In this document: positions 1-6,345 of the stretch, piece by piece
How positions within the stretch are numbered: position 1 is the first letter of the stretch
Layout of the letters: the number at the start of each line of letters is the position of its first letter
Translations under genes and position numbers: made by a program
The notes under the pieces: model-generated
Databases searched by the model: none
Seen by the model: the letters and a program-made list of their open reading frames with translations, nothing else
Told to the model about the DNA's origin: nothing
Assembly (NCBI GenBank): GCA_046729975.1
Contig: JBKPHS010000130.1
Location: 1-9,833, forward strand
From: JBKPHS01 sp046729975
Lineage (GTDB): Bacteria > Actinomycetota > Thermoleophilia > Solirubrobacterales > Thermoleophilaceae
DNA: 9,833 nt
Reading direction: 5' to 3'

Positions 1-142
1 CCTCGATCGCCTCGTCGGGGAGCGACTGCGTGAGCGTCGCCATCTCGCCCAGCTCCATCAGCTTCTTGATGATCTCGGCCGAGGACAGGCCGAGCGACTC
101 GGCGACTTCGGCGACGGTCGCGCCCGAGTTGACCGGGGTCGG
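1..142 (-). pseudogene. Inverted, diverged fragment of an IF2 N-terminal (IF2_N) coding region
   Basis: Read on the - strand from 142 down to 1, this segment encodes an IF2_N-type sequence: it begins PTPVNSGATVAEVAESLGLS and continues with IKKLMELGEMATLTQ and SLPDEAIE. The same domain is encoded in the sense direction at 309-450 inside infB. Aligned without gaps over 141 bases I count 32 mismatches (about 77% identity), many of them at third codon positions, and about 36 of 47 residues are identical. A run of 32 bases is exact (39-70 against 381-412, inverted). The pattern of silent changes means the copy diverged under protein-level selection, so it comes from a related infB or a second IF2_N domain and is not a fresh duplication. 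The frame stays open to the window edge and could extend back to an ATG at 172-170, but it is only a fragment. A chimeric join at a contig end is the simplest explanation; a real inversion is possible. Confidence 0.8.
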
Positions 143-2057
143 CAGCGGAGGGCGCCGCCGCCGCGTGGTCATCGACTCCCAGGCAGCGCGCCGCCCGCAG
201 ACCGGGCCGCCGCCACAGCAGCCACCGCGCCGTCGCGGCCGCCGGCGCCGGACCCCCTGGGTCGAGCCCGACCTGACGCCTCAGCCCGAGGTGGTCACCG
301 AGGAGCCGCCGACGAAGATCAACTCCGGCGCCACCGTGAAGGAGGTCGCCGAGTCCCTCGGGCTCGGAGCTCCCGAGGTGATCAAGAAGCTGATGGAGCT
401 GGGCGAGATGGCCACCCTCACCCAGACCCTCTCCGACGATGCCATCGGCGTTCTGGCCGAGGAGTTCGACAAGAAGGTCGAGATCATCCACGCGGCCGAC
501 GACGTCGAGGAGGAGCCGGAGTACGAGGACACCGACGAGGAGCTCGTGGATCGGCCGCCCGTGGTCACGATCATGGGCCATGTCGACCACGGCAAGACGT
601 CGCTGCTCGACGCGATCCGCCAAACCGACGTGGCCGGCGGCGAGGCAGGCGGGATCACCCAGCACATCGGCGCATACCAGGTGCGCCACGACGGCAACAC
701 CATCACCTTCCTCGACACGCCCGGCCACCAGGCGTTCACGGCAATGCGAGCCCGCGGGGCGTCGGTCACTGACATCGCGGTGATCGTCGTCGCAGCCGAC
801 GACGGGGTCATGCCGCAGACGGAAGAGGCCATCGACCACGCACAGGCCGCCGAGGTCCCGATCATGATCGCGGTCAACAAGATCGACAAGGAGGGCGCGG
901 ACCCCAACCGCGTGCGGGGCGAGCTGGCCGGTCTCGGGCTCACGCCCGCGGACTGGGGCGGCGACACCGAGTTCGTCGACGTCTCGGCCAAGACCCACCA
1001 GGGGCTCGACGACCTGCTCGAGAACCTCGTCACGCTTGCGGACCTCGAGGAGCTGAAGGCCAACCCGAGCGCCGAGGCGTCCGGCAGCGTGATCGAGTCG
1101 CGTCTCGACCCGGGCCGGGGCCCGGTCGTCTCGCTGCTGATCCAGCGCGGCACGCTGCGCGTCGGAGACGCGCTCGTCGCCGGCGCGAACTGGGGCCGCG
1201 TTCGCGCGATGCACGACTACCGTGGCGAGCGGGTCAAGCAGGCCCGGCCGGGCGAGCCGGTCGAGGTGCTGGGCTTCGACGGGGTGCCGGAGGCCGGCGA
1301 GCACGTACGTGTCGTCGAGAATGAGCGGCGGGCGCGGCAGCTCGCGGGCGAGCGCGCCAACCGTCTCAAGACCGAGCAGCTGGCACGCCGCCAGCGCGTC
1401 CGGGTCTCGCTCGAGGACGTGTTCGCCCGCGCCCAGGAGGGCGCCACCGAGCTCAACCTGATCGTCAAGGCCGACGTCGCCGGCTCGCTCGAGGCGCTCG
1501 CGGACGAGATCGCGAAGCTGCCGCACGACCAGGTGGCCGTCAACGTGATCCACGAGGGCGTCGGCGGGATCACCGAGTCGGACGTGATGCTCGCATCGGC
1601 GTCCGACGGGGTCATCATCGGCTTCAACGTGCGCCCGGTCCAGGACGCGCGCCAGATCGCCGAGCGCGAAGGCGTGGAGATCAGGACTTACTCGGTGATC
1701 TACAAGGTGATCGAGGAGCTGCGCTCCGCGATGGAGGGCCTGCTCGAGCCGGAGGACGTCGAGACGACGATCGGCTCGCTCGAGGTCCGCGCGACCTTCC
1801 GGGCGTCGCGCATCGGCACGATCGCCGGCTGCTACGTCACCGAGGGCGTGGTCAGGCGCGGCGCGACCGTGCGGCTGATCCGCGACGGCACGATCGTCTA
1901 CGACGGTCGCGTCGCCTCGCTCCGGCGCTTCCAGGACGACGTTCGGGAGGTCGACGCCGGCTACGAATGCGGTGTCGTGCTCGAGAACTTCCAGGACGTC
2001 AAGGAAGAGGACACCATCGAGGTCTACGAGACGAGGCAGGTCGAGCGTGAACTGTGA
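143..2057 (+). CDS. infB: Translation initiation factor IF-2 (5' end missing or replaced)
   Basis: IF2 is the GTPase that places initiator fMet-tRNA on the 30S subunit and promotes joining of the 50S. Numbering from the GTG at 30, an Arg/Pro-rich linker is followed by an IF2_N domain (about 97-150), an acidic linker, and the G domain: G1 GHVDHGKT (183-190), G3 DTPGH (229-233), G4 NKID (283-286) and G5 SAK (319-321). Domain II, domain III (about 465-565) and the fMet-tRNA-binding C-terminal domain follow, ending VEREL. The frame is open to the window edge and a GTG at 30 gives 675 codons, but bases 1-142 are antisense to an IF2_N domain, so genuine IF2 sense coding begins near 143 (GGRRRRVVIDSQ). 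A GTG at 165 is the next in-frame option. Full-length actinobacterial IF2 is normally considerably longer at its N-terminus, so the true start is absent. The core from 318 onward is intact with all motifs. ylxP and rbfA follow, as in many Gram-positives. Confidence 0.95.
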
Positions 2058-2082
2058 CGTGAATACCGTCGCTCTCCGGCGT

Positions 2083-2115
2083 CCTCGGCCCCCGGCATGC
2101 GTAGCATTGCCGAGG
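2083..2115 (+). terminator. Hairpin downstream of infB, no U-tract
   Basis: CCTCGGC at 2083-2089 pairs perfectly with GCCGAGG at 2109-2115. Inside it, ATGC (2097-2100) can pair with GCAT (2104-2107) around a GTA loop. It lies 26 bases after the infB stop and before ylxP. There is no T-run after it (GCCTGCGTCC follows), so it could be an intrinsic-like terminator of the U-less type often proposed in high-GC actinobacteria, a 3' stabiliser, or a chance GC-rich fold. Confidence 0.35.
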
Positions 2116-2165
2116 GCCTGCGTCCTTGGATAGCTCGATCTTCACGCCCAGTTCGGGCGCCTTGA

Positions 2166-2468
2166 ATGTCGTTCGTCTGCCTCATCGAGATCCACCTTCA
2201 CTTTCCGGAAAACGGAAGCCTCAAGGGAAAGCGCAAGGAGCTGCAGGGGTTGAAGGTGCAGCTCCAGCGGCGCTTCGGTGCCACGGTCGCGGAGACGGCG
2301 CACCACGACCTCTGGCAGCGAGCGACCGTCACCGCCGCTCTCGTCGGCCGCGACGCGGGCGTCCTGTCCGACGCGGGCGCGAAGCTCGAGCGATATGTCC
2401 ACTCCCAGTTCCCACAGGGCGTGCGAGTGGAGCGCGGCCTGGTCTCGGCCGACGAGGTCCTGGCTTGA
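2166..2468 (+). CDS. ylxP: YlxP-like DUF503 family protein
   Basis: A 100-residue protein of the DUF503 (YlxP) family. The pattern visible here, an N-terminal beta strand, the PENGSLKGKR segment, then VAETAHHDLWQRA (about residues 40-52), matches the family signature of SLKxKR followed by VAExDxxDLWQR. The biochemical function is not established. The gene persistently sits between infB and rbfA in Gram-positive genomes, as here, and is therefore suspected of a role in translation or ribosome assembly; that is inference from context. The ATG at 2166 has no clear Shine-Dalgarno (CGCCTTGA precedes it). The gene lies 108 bases after infB with a hairpin between them, and 129 bases before rbfA, so it may be transcribed separately from both. 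Length is normal for the family, and the residues before the first conserved strand are few, which supports this start. Confidence 0.85.
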   Translation: MSFVCLIEIHLHFPENGSLKGKRKELQGLKVQLQRRFGATVAETAHHDLWQRATVTAALVGRDAGVLSDAGAKLERYVHSQFPQGVRVERGLVSADEVLA

Positions 2469-2593
2469 GATCGGACCTCGGCACATCTCCAACCTCCGGC
2501 CCGCCGATGCGTTTGATGACTCAACTGAATCCACACGCCCCAAGCCCTCAGGTCGCCCCGCCCCGTGTGCATCGCGGCCCGGGATGGATGAAC

Positions 2594-2599
2594 TAGGAT
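2594..2599 (+). promoter_or_regulatory. TAGGAT -10-like element before rbfA
   Basis: The hexamer TAGGAT lies 13 bases before the ATG at 2613 and overlaps the ATG at 2598. If it is a real -10 box, transcription would begin around 2606, making 2613 the usable start codon with a very short leader. No convincing -35 is visible about 17 bases upstream. Confidence 0.25.
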
Positions 2600-2942
2600 G
2601 CCCGGCGCCCGCATGCGCCGGGTCAACGAAGCGGTGCGAGAGGTTCTCTCCTCGCACATCGCCGGCGACCTGAAGGATCCGCGCATTGGATTCGTCACGG
2701 TGACGGCTGTCGAGACAAGCCCGGACTTGAGACACGCGCGCGTGTACGTCAGCGTCCTCGGTGACGAGGCAAAGCGCGAGGAGGCGCTCGCCGGGCTGCG
2801 CTCGTCTCGCGGCGTTCTGCAGGGGCATGTGGGGGACGAGTTGCGGATGAAGCGCACTCCGACCCTCGAGTTCGTCTACGACGAGTCGATAGACAGAGGG
2901 ATGCGCATCAGCGAGCTGCTGGACAAGGAGGCTCCGGAGTGA
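2598..2942 (+). CDS. rbfA: 30S ribosome-binding factor A
   Basis: RbfA is a small KH-type II protein that binds the immature 30S subunit near the 5' end of 16S rRNA and is needed for late maturation and cold growth. The family core is clear: RRVNEAVREVL at the N-terminus, then the hallmark LKDPRIGFVTVTAVETSPDL, then ARVYVSVLG, ending with the R(M)KRTPTLEFVYDESID strand. The protein is 114 residues from the ATG at 2598 or 109 from the ATG at 2613 (MRRVNEA). Both starts fit the family. The upstream one has a weak GGATGGA purine stretch, while the downstream one has a TAGGAT -10-like hexamer at a leaderless-type distance. The stop codon overlaps the start of the DHH phosphoesterase gene by four bases (GTGA), implying coupled translation. 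Family assignment is secure; the exact start is not. Confidence 0.95.
   Translation: MPGARMRRVNEAVREVLSSHIAGDLKDPRIGFVTVTAVETSPDLRHARVYVSVLGDEAKREEALAGLRSSRGVLQGHVGDELRMKRTPTLEFVYDESIDRGMRISELLDKEAPE
2925..2931 (+). promoter_or_regulatory. Shine-Dalgarno for the nrnA-like gene
   Basis: AAGGAGG lies inside the end of rbfA, seven bases before the GTG at 2939. It is one of only two strong Shine-Dalgarno matches in the window and fixes GTG 2939 as the start of the DHH phosphoesterase. Confidence 0.7.
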
Positions 2943-3925
2943 GCGTCGGCACCGAGCTCGATCAGGTCGTCGAGGAGATCCGCCAGGCCGACAAGCTCCT
3001 GCTCACGACCCATGAGAACCCCGACGGCGACGCGCTCGGGTCGCTGCTTGCGATGCATCAGATCCTGCAGCTGCTGGGCAAGGACTCCGTGATGTTCATG
3101 GCGGCGAAGGAGTTCCCGCTCCCCTACGAGTACCGGGACATGCCGTTCCAGGGCGTCCTGAACGAGCCTCCGGCGGACGTCGACGAGCGCACCGTCATGT
3201 TCCTCGACTGCGGCAACATCGACCGCATGCCGGTCGACTTCCTACAGCGCGACGGCGTACACATCGTCAACGTCGACCACCACCACGACAACACCCGCTT
3301 CGGCACCGTGAACCTGGTGGACCCGCGCGCGTCCTCCACGGCCGAGATCGTCTTCCGCCTCGCGAAGGAGCTGGGCGTCGAGATCACTCCGCCGATTGCC
3401 GACGCGCTCTACGTCGCGCTGGTAACGGACACCGGCCGGTTCATGTACGAGAACACGACTCCCGAGGCGCACCGCATGGCGGCCGAGCTGATCGAGGCCG
3501 GCGTGGTCGTCGACGACGTCTACCGTCGGCTCTACGAGAACCTTCCCTTCGGCCGCGTTCAGCTCCTGGCGCGCGCGCTCGAGCGTGTCGAGCGGTTCGA
3601 CGGCGGCGCGCTCACCGTCACGCACCTAACCCGGAGCGACTTCGAGGAGACCGCGACGCTCGAGACCGACTCCGAGGGGATCGTGGACCACATCCGCTCG
3701 GTCCAGGGCACGGCCGTGGCCGCTCTCGTGCGGGAGCTCCTGAACGGGAACAGCAACGGGCGCCGCAAGGTGAGCCTGCGCGCCACGGACAGCCGCGTCG
3801 ACGTGTCGCGCATCGCGCGCTCGCTCGGGGGCGGCGGCCACCGGCAGGCGGCGGGCTTCAGCACGGACCTGCCGCTACCCGAGCTGCTCGAGCGCCTGCG
3901 CAACGAGGTCGGCGCACAGCTCTGA
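2939..3925 (+). CDS. nrnA: DHH/DHHA1 phosphoesterase, nanoRNase/pAp phosphatase-like
   Basis: A 328-residue member of the bifunctional oligoribonuclease / pAp phosphatase (NrnA) branch of the DHH superfamily. These enzymes degrade 2-5 nt RNA fragments from the 5' or 3' side and remove phosphate from 3'-phosphoadenosine-5'-phosphate in the cytoplasm. Metal-binding motifs are present in order: H25 and D29/D31 in THENPDGDALGS, D90 in FLDCGN, D113-H114-H115 in NVDHHHDN, and D164 in TDTGRF. The C-terminal DHHA1 substrate-binding domain ends with GGGGHRQAAGF (GGGGH 297-301). The GTG start overlaps the rbfA stop by four bases and has a strong Shine-Dalgarno. The position between rbfA and truB is the standard actinobacterial and Firmicute arrangement. 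Actinobacterial homologues mostly do the job of the missing Orn or act beside it; which applies here cannot be seen. PNPase, also in this window, makes short oligoribonucleotides that such an enzyme could finish. Confidence 0.93.
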   Translation: MSVGTELDQVVEEIRQADKLLLTTHENPDGDALGSLLAMHQILQLLGKDSVMFMAAKEFPLPYEYRDMPFQGVLNEPPADVDERTVMFLDCGNIDRMPVDFLQRDGVHIVNVDHHHDNTRFGTVNLVDPRASSTAEIVFRLAKELGVEITPPIADALYVALVTDTGRFMYENTTPEAHRMAAELIEAGVVVDDVYRRLYENLPFGRVQLLARALERVERFDGGALTVTHLTRSDFEETATLETDSEGIVDHIRSVQGTAVAALVRELLNGNSNGRRKVSLRATDSRVDVSRIARSLGGGGHRQAAGFSTDLPLPELLERLRNEVGAQL

Positions 3926-3930
3926 CCATT

Positions 3931-3936
3931 TAGCCT
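3931..3936 (+). promoter_or_regulatory. TAGCCT -10-like element before truB
   Basis: TAGCCT lies between the nrnA-like stop codon and truB, nine bases before the truB ATG. There is no Shine-Dalgarno in the 20-base gap. If functional it would give a leaderless or nearly leaderless truB-ribF transcript. The -35 region (around 3908-3913, GTCGGC) is weak. Confidence 0.35.
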
Positions 3937-3945
3937 GAGGCGCCG

Positions 3946-4737
3946 ATGGACTCGGGCGTCCTCCTGATCGACAAGCCGGCCGGCGTCACCTCCCACGACG
4001 TCGTGGACCAGACGCGGCGCCGTCTCGGCGGCGGTGTCAAGGTCGGCCATGCCGGCACGCTCGATCCGTTCGCCACGGGCCTGCTGCTCGTACTGGTCGG
4101 CCGCGCCACGCGGGCGCAGCGCTGGCTCATGTCGCTCCCGAAGACCTACCGCGCGGTGGCGCGCCTCGGCTGGACCTCCGACACGGGCGACCCGGACGGG
4201 GAGCTCACCCACACCGGCCGCGTGCCCGAGCGGCTCGAGCTGCCGGCCGGGGAACTGATGCAGCGGCCGCCCGCCTATTCGGCGGTCAAGGTCGGCGGAG
4301 AGCGGCTCTACCGCAAGGCGCGGCGGGGCGAGGCGGCGGAGGCCGAGCCGCGGCCGGTGACCGTGCACCGCTTCGACGAGCTCTGGCGCGAGGGGGAGCG
4401 GGCCGGGCTCGAGGTCGAGTGCTCCTCAGGCACCTACGTGCGCCAGCTGGTCGCCGACCTCGGCGACGCCTACTGCGAGCAGCTCGAGCGGACGGCGATC
4501 GGGCCCTTCCGGCTCGAGGACGCTGACCCGGAGCTCCTCGTTCCGCTGGCAGAGGCGCTGTCCTTCCTGCCCGAGCGCCGGCTCGATGACGCGGAGGCGC
4601 GCCGCGCCGTCCACGGAGTGGCCATCGGGGGCGGGCTGAACGGCGGCTCGGTCCGCCTCACGCACGGCGGCGAGCTGCTCGCGATCGCGGAGCCGCGCGA
4701 CGAGCTGCTCAAGCCTGTGGTGGTGTTCCGGGCGTGA
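3946..4737 (+). CDS. truB: tRNA pseudouridine(55) synthase TruB
   Basis: TruB converts U55 in the T-psi-C loop of elongator tRNAs to pseudouridine. The 263-residue product begins with the family's GVLLIDKPAGVTSHDVV. Its catalytic aspartate is D40 in GHAGTLDPFATGLL. The RPPAYSAVKV segment (107-115) and the SSGTYVRQLVADLG motif (from about 160) follow, and the last 50 residues form a short PUA-like C-terminal region. Length is slightly under that of the E. coli enzyme and normal for actinobacteria. The ATG at 3946 places the conserved LLIDKPAG at residue 6, as expected. The gene starts 20 bases after the nrnA-like stop and overlaps ribF by four bases (GTGA at 4734-4737), so TruB and RibF are probably translated from one message. 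A TAGCCT hexamer just upstream may be its own promoter. Confidence 0.96.
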   Translation: MDSGVLLIDKPAGVTSHDVVDQTRRRLGGGVKVGHAGTLDPFATGLLLVLVGRATRAQRWLMSLPKTYRAVARLGWTSDTGDPDGELTHTGRVPERLELPAGELMQRPPAYSAVKVGGERLYRKARRGEAAEAEPRPVTVHRFDELWREGERAGLEVECSSGTYVRQLVADLGDAYCEQLERTAIGPFRLEDADPELLVPLAEALSFLPERRLDDAEARRAVHGVAIGGGLNGGSVRLTHGGELLAIAEPRDELLKPVVVFRA

Positions 4738-5618
4738 AGGTCACCCCGCTTCCAGATGCCGAGCCGCGCCCACGCCGCGTGGCCGTCGGCACCTTCGACG
4801 GCGTGCATCTCGGGCACCGCGAGGTGATCCGCGGCAGTGACACAGTCCTCACCTTCGACCCGCATCCGCTCGCCGTGATCAATCCGGACGCGCTGCCGAA
4901 GCTGCTCGACTCGTTCCCGATCAAGCGGGACCTGATCGCCGGGCTGGGAGTCGAGGAGCTCGTGGTGATCCCGTTCGACCGGGAGTTCGCGAGCCGCTCC
5001 CACGAGGAGTTCGTCGACGAGGTGCTCATCGGGGCCCTCGGCGCCACCCAGGTCTCGGTGGGCGAGAACTTCCGCTTCGGCAAGGGCGCGCGAGGGGACG
5101 TCGACTACCTGCGCTCGCGCCCGGAGTTCGAGACGCGCGTGGTGCCGCTGGTCGAGGTGGCGGGCGAGACCGTCTCCTCGAGCCACATCCGCGGGCTCGT
5201 GGCGGCGGGCGAGGTTCGGCAGGCCGCGACCTTCCTCGGGGGCCCGTTCCTGTTCGAGGGCGGGGTCGAGGAGGGCGACCGCCGCGGCCGCGACCTGGGC
5301 TTCCCCACGGCCAACATCGTCCCCGACGACCGGCTGGCGACCCCGGGACACGGCGTGTACGCGGCGTGGGCGCACGGGCAACCCGCGGCCGTCAACGTCG
5401 GTGTGCGGCCGACGTTCGAGACGGGCCGCGGACTGCTGGTCGAGGCGTACCTGCTCGACTTCGACGCCGACCTCTACGGGCAGACGCTGAGGATCGCCTT
5501 CGTGGAGCGCCTGCGGGGCGAAAAGCGCTTCGAAACCGTCGATGCGCTGGTCGACCAGATGCGGCTGGACGTGGCCCGAGCGCGCGAAATCACCTCTGCT
5601 ACGGTTCTCGACCCATGA
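4734..5618 (+). CDS. ribF: Bifunctional riboflavin kinase / FAD synthetase
   Basis: RibF phosphorylates riboflavin to FMN and adenylylates FMN to FAD. In the 294-residue product the N-terminal nucleotidyltransferase domain carries GTFDGVHLGH (19-28, with H25 and H28 the HxGH pair), TFDPHP (40-45), GENFRFGKGARGD and the SSSHIR motif (148-153). The C-terminal riboflavin kinase domain carries GRDLGFPTAN (185-194, the PTAN substrate/Mg site), the NVGVRPTF segment and the closing FVERLRGEKRF. The loop and helix between GVHLGH and TFDPHP are unusually short: about eleven residues lie between H28 and T40, compared with roughly twenty or more in typical RibF. The gene uses a GTG start overlapping the truB stop, and its own stop overlaps rpsO, each by four bases. 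There is no Shine-Dalgarno, so translation probably depends on coupling to truB. Confidence 0.95.
   Translation: MKVTPLPDAEPRPRRVAVGTFDGVHLGHREVIRGSDTVLTFDPHPLAVINPDALPKLLDSFPIKRDLIAGLGVEELVVIPFDREFASRSHEEFVDEVLIGALGATQVSVGENFRFGKGARGDVDYLRSRPEFETRVVPLVEVAGETVSSSHIRGLVAAGEVRQAATFLGGPFLFEGGVEEGDRRGRDLGFPTANIVPDDRLATPGHGVYAAWAHGQPAAVNVGVRPTFETGRGLLVEAYLLDFDADLYGQTLRIAFVERLRGEKRFETVDALVDQMRLDVARAREITSATVLDP
5600..5605 (+). promoter_or_regulatory. TACGGT -10-like element before rpsO
   Basis: TACGGT is inside the last codons of ribF, nine bases before the rpsO ATG, the same spacing as TAGCCT before truB. No Shine-Dalgarno precedes rpsO, so a leaderless transcript from an internal promoter is possible. 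No clear -35 is visible. Confidence 0.35.
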
Positions 5619-5884
5619 GCCTGACCGTCGAGGCCAAGCGAGAAATCGTCGGCAAGTTCGGCAAGTCCGAGAGCGACACCGGCTCGACCGAGGTCCAGAT
5701 CGCGCTGCTCACGGAGCGGATCAATCACCTGACCGAGCACCTGCGTGAGCACAAGAAGGACCACCACTCACGGCGCGGCCTGCTGATGCTGGTGGGGCAG
5801 CGCCGGAGGCTCCTCAAGTATCTCCAGAAGACGAACCTCGACCGCTACCGCGAGCTGATCAAGGAGCTCGGCCTCCGCCGATGA
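5615..5884 (+). CDS. rpsO: 30S ribosomal protein S15
   Basis: S15 is a primary 16S rRNA-binding protein that organises the central domain of the 30S subunit and contributes to a bridge with the 50S. The 89-residue product has the full family pattern: MSLTVEAKREIV at the start, SDTGSTEVQIALLTERI (D21, T22, Q28, R35), HLREHKKDHHSRRGLL (H42, H46, D49) and a C-terminal KYLQKTNLDRYRELIKELGLR. Length is exactly that of the family. The ATG overlaps the ribF stop and the TGA overlaps the peroxiredoxin start, both by four bases (ATGA). In most bacteria rpsO is followed directly by pnp; here three other genes intervene. If the TACGGT hexamer is the promoter, there would be no 5' leader in which S15 could bind to repress its own synthesis. 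Confidence 0.98.
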   Translation: MSLTVEAKREIVGKFGKSESDTGSTEVQIALLTERINHLTEHLREHKKDHHSRRGLLMLVGQRRRLLKYLQKTNLDRYRELIKELGLRR

Positions 5885-6345
5885 TCGAGCCGGGCACGCC
5901 CGCCCCGGACTTCAGCCTCAGGGATCAGGACGGCAACGAGGTCACACTCGGAGACCTCGAAGGCCAGACGGCGGTGCTCGTCTTCTACCCGGCGGACTTC
6001 AGCCCCGTCTGCACCGACCAGCTCAACGTGTACCAGGAGGTGCTCGCTGAGCTCGAGGCCCAGGGTGCTCGGCTCTACGGCGTCTCGGTCGACTCCGCGT
6101 TCTGCCACAAGGCGTTCCAGGAGCACCTGGGAGTAACGATCCCGCTGCTCGCGGACTTCCACCCCAAGGGCGAGGTCGCGCGGGCGTTCGGCGTGTACTC
6201 GGAGGACTACGGAGTGGCGCGCCGCGCGCTCGTGATGATCGGCCCGGATGGCATCGTCAAGTGGAGCCACATGTCGCCGAGCCCGCTCGAGATCCCCGGC
6301 GCGAACCTGATCTTTGACGCGCTCGCCCGGCGACGAGCTGCGTAG
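5881..6345 (+). CDS. Thiol peroxiredoxin, AhpC/TSA (Bcp/PrxQ- or AhpE-like)
   Basis: A 154-residue cytosolic peroxiredoxin that would reduce hydrogen peroxide or organic peroxides with a cysteine thiol. The opening GTPAPDFSLRDQDGNEVTLGDL and the active-site strand VLVFYPADFSPVCTDQ are typical. C44 is the peroxidatic cysteine, with S41 at the usual Thr/Ser position, and R115 in ARRALVMIGPDG is the likely active-site arginine. The classic PrxQ resolving cysteine five residues later is absent (N49). A second cysteine, C75 in SVDSAFCHKAF, lies 31 residues downstream at the start of a helix, where some PrxQ enzymes keep their resolving cysteine. A 2-Cys mechanism through C75, or a 1-Cys AhpE-like mechanism, are both possible. 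The ATG overlaps the rpsO stop by four bases, so it is probably coupled to S15 translation; an AAGGAG lies 14 bases upstream, rather far to serve alone. Confidence 0.9.
   Translation: MIEPGTPAPDFSLRDQDGNEVTLGDLEGQTAVLVFYPADFSPVCTDQLNVYQEVLAELEAQGARLYGVSVDSAFCHKAFQEHLGVTIPLLADFHPKGEVARAFGVYSEDYGVARRALVMIGPDGIVKWSHMSPSPLEIPGANLIFDALARRRAA

Noticed and set aside
143..308. Arg/Pro-rich low-complexity stretch as a possible nucleotide repeat or frameshifted region
   Set aside because: It is in frame with the IF2 core and such basic linkers are normal between IF2 N-terminal segments. No tandem repeat unit could be defined.
281..1153. A 290-codon - strand open frame within infB
   Set aside because: It is a Ser/Thr/Arg-rich antisense shadow of the IF2 core. 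It was useful only because its end matches the start of the + strand frame at 30, which exposed the inverted IF2_N copy.
2142..2857. Overlapping - strand open frames of 219 and 228 codons across ylxP and rbfA
   Set aside because: Both run antisense to conserved YlxP and RbfA sequence and show no domain or start signal of their own.
3559..4368. A 269-codon - strand open frame spanning the nrnA-like/truB junction
   Set aside because: It is antisense to the DHHA1 motif and to the TruB catalytic region, with composition typical of a shadow frame.
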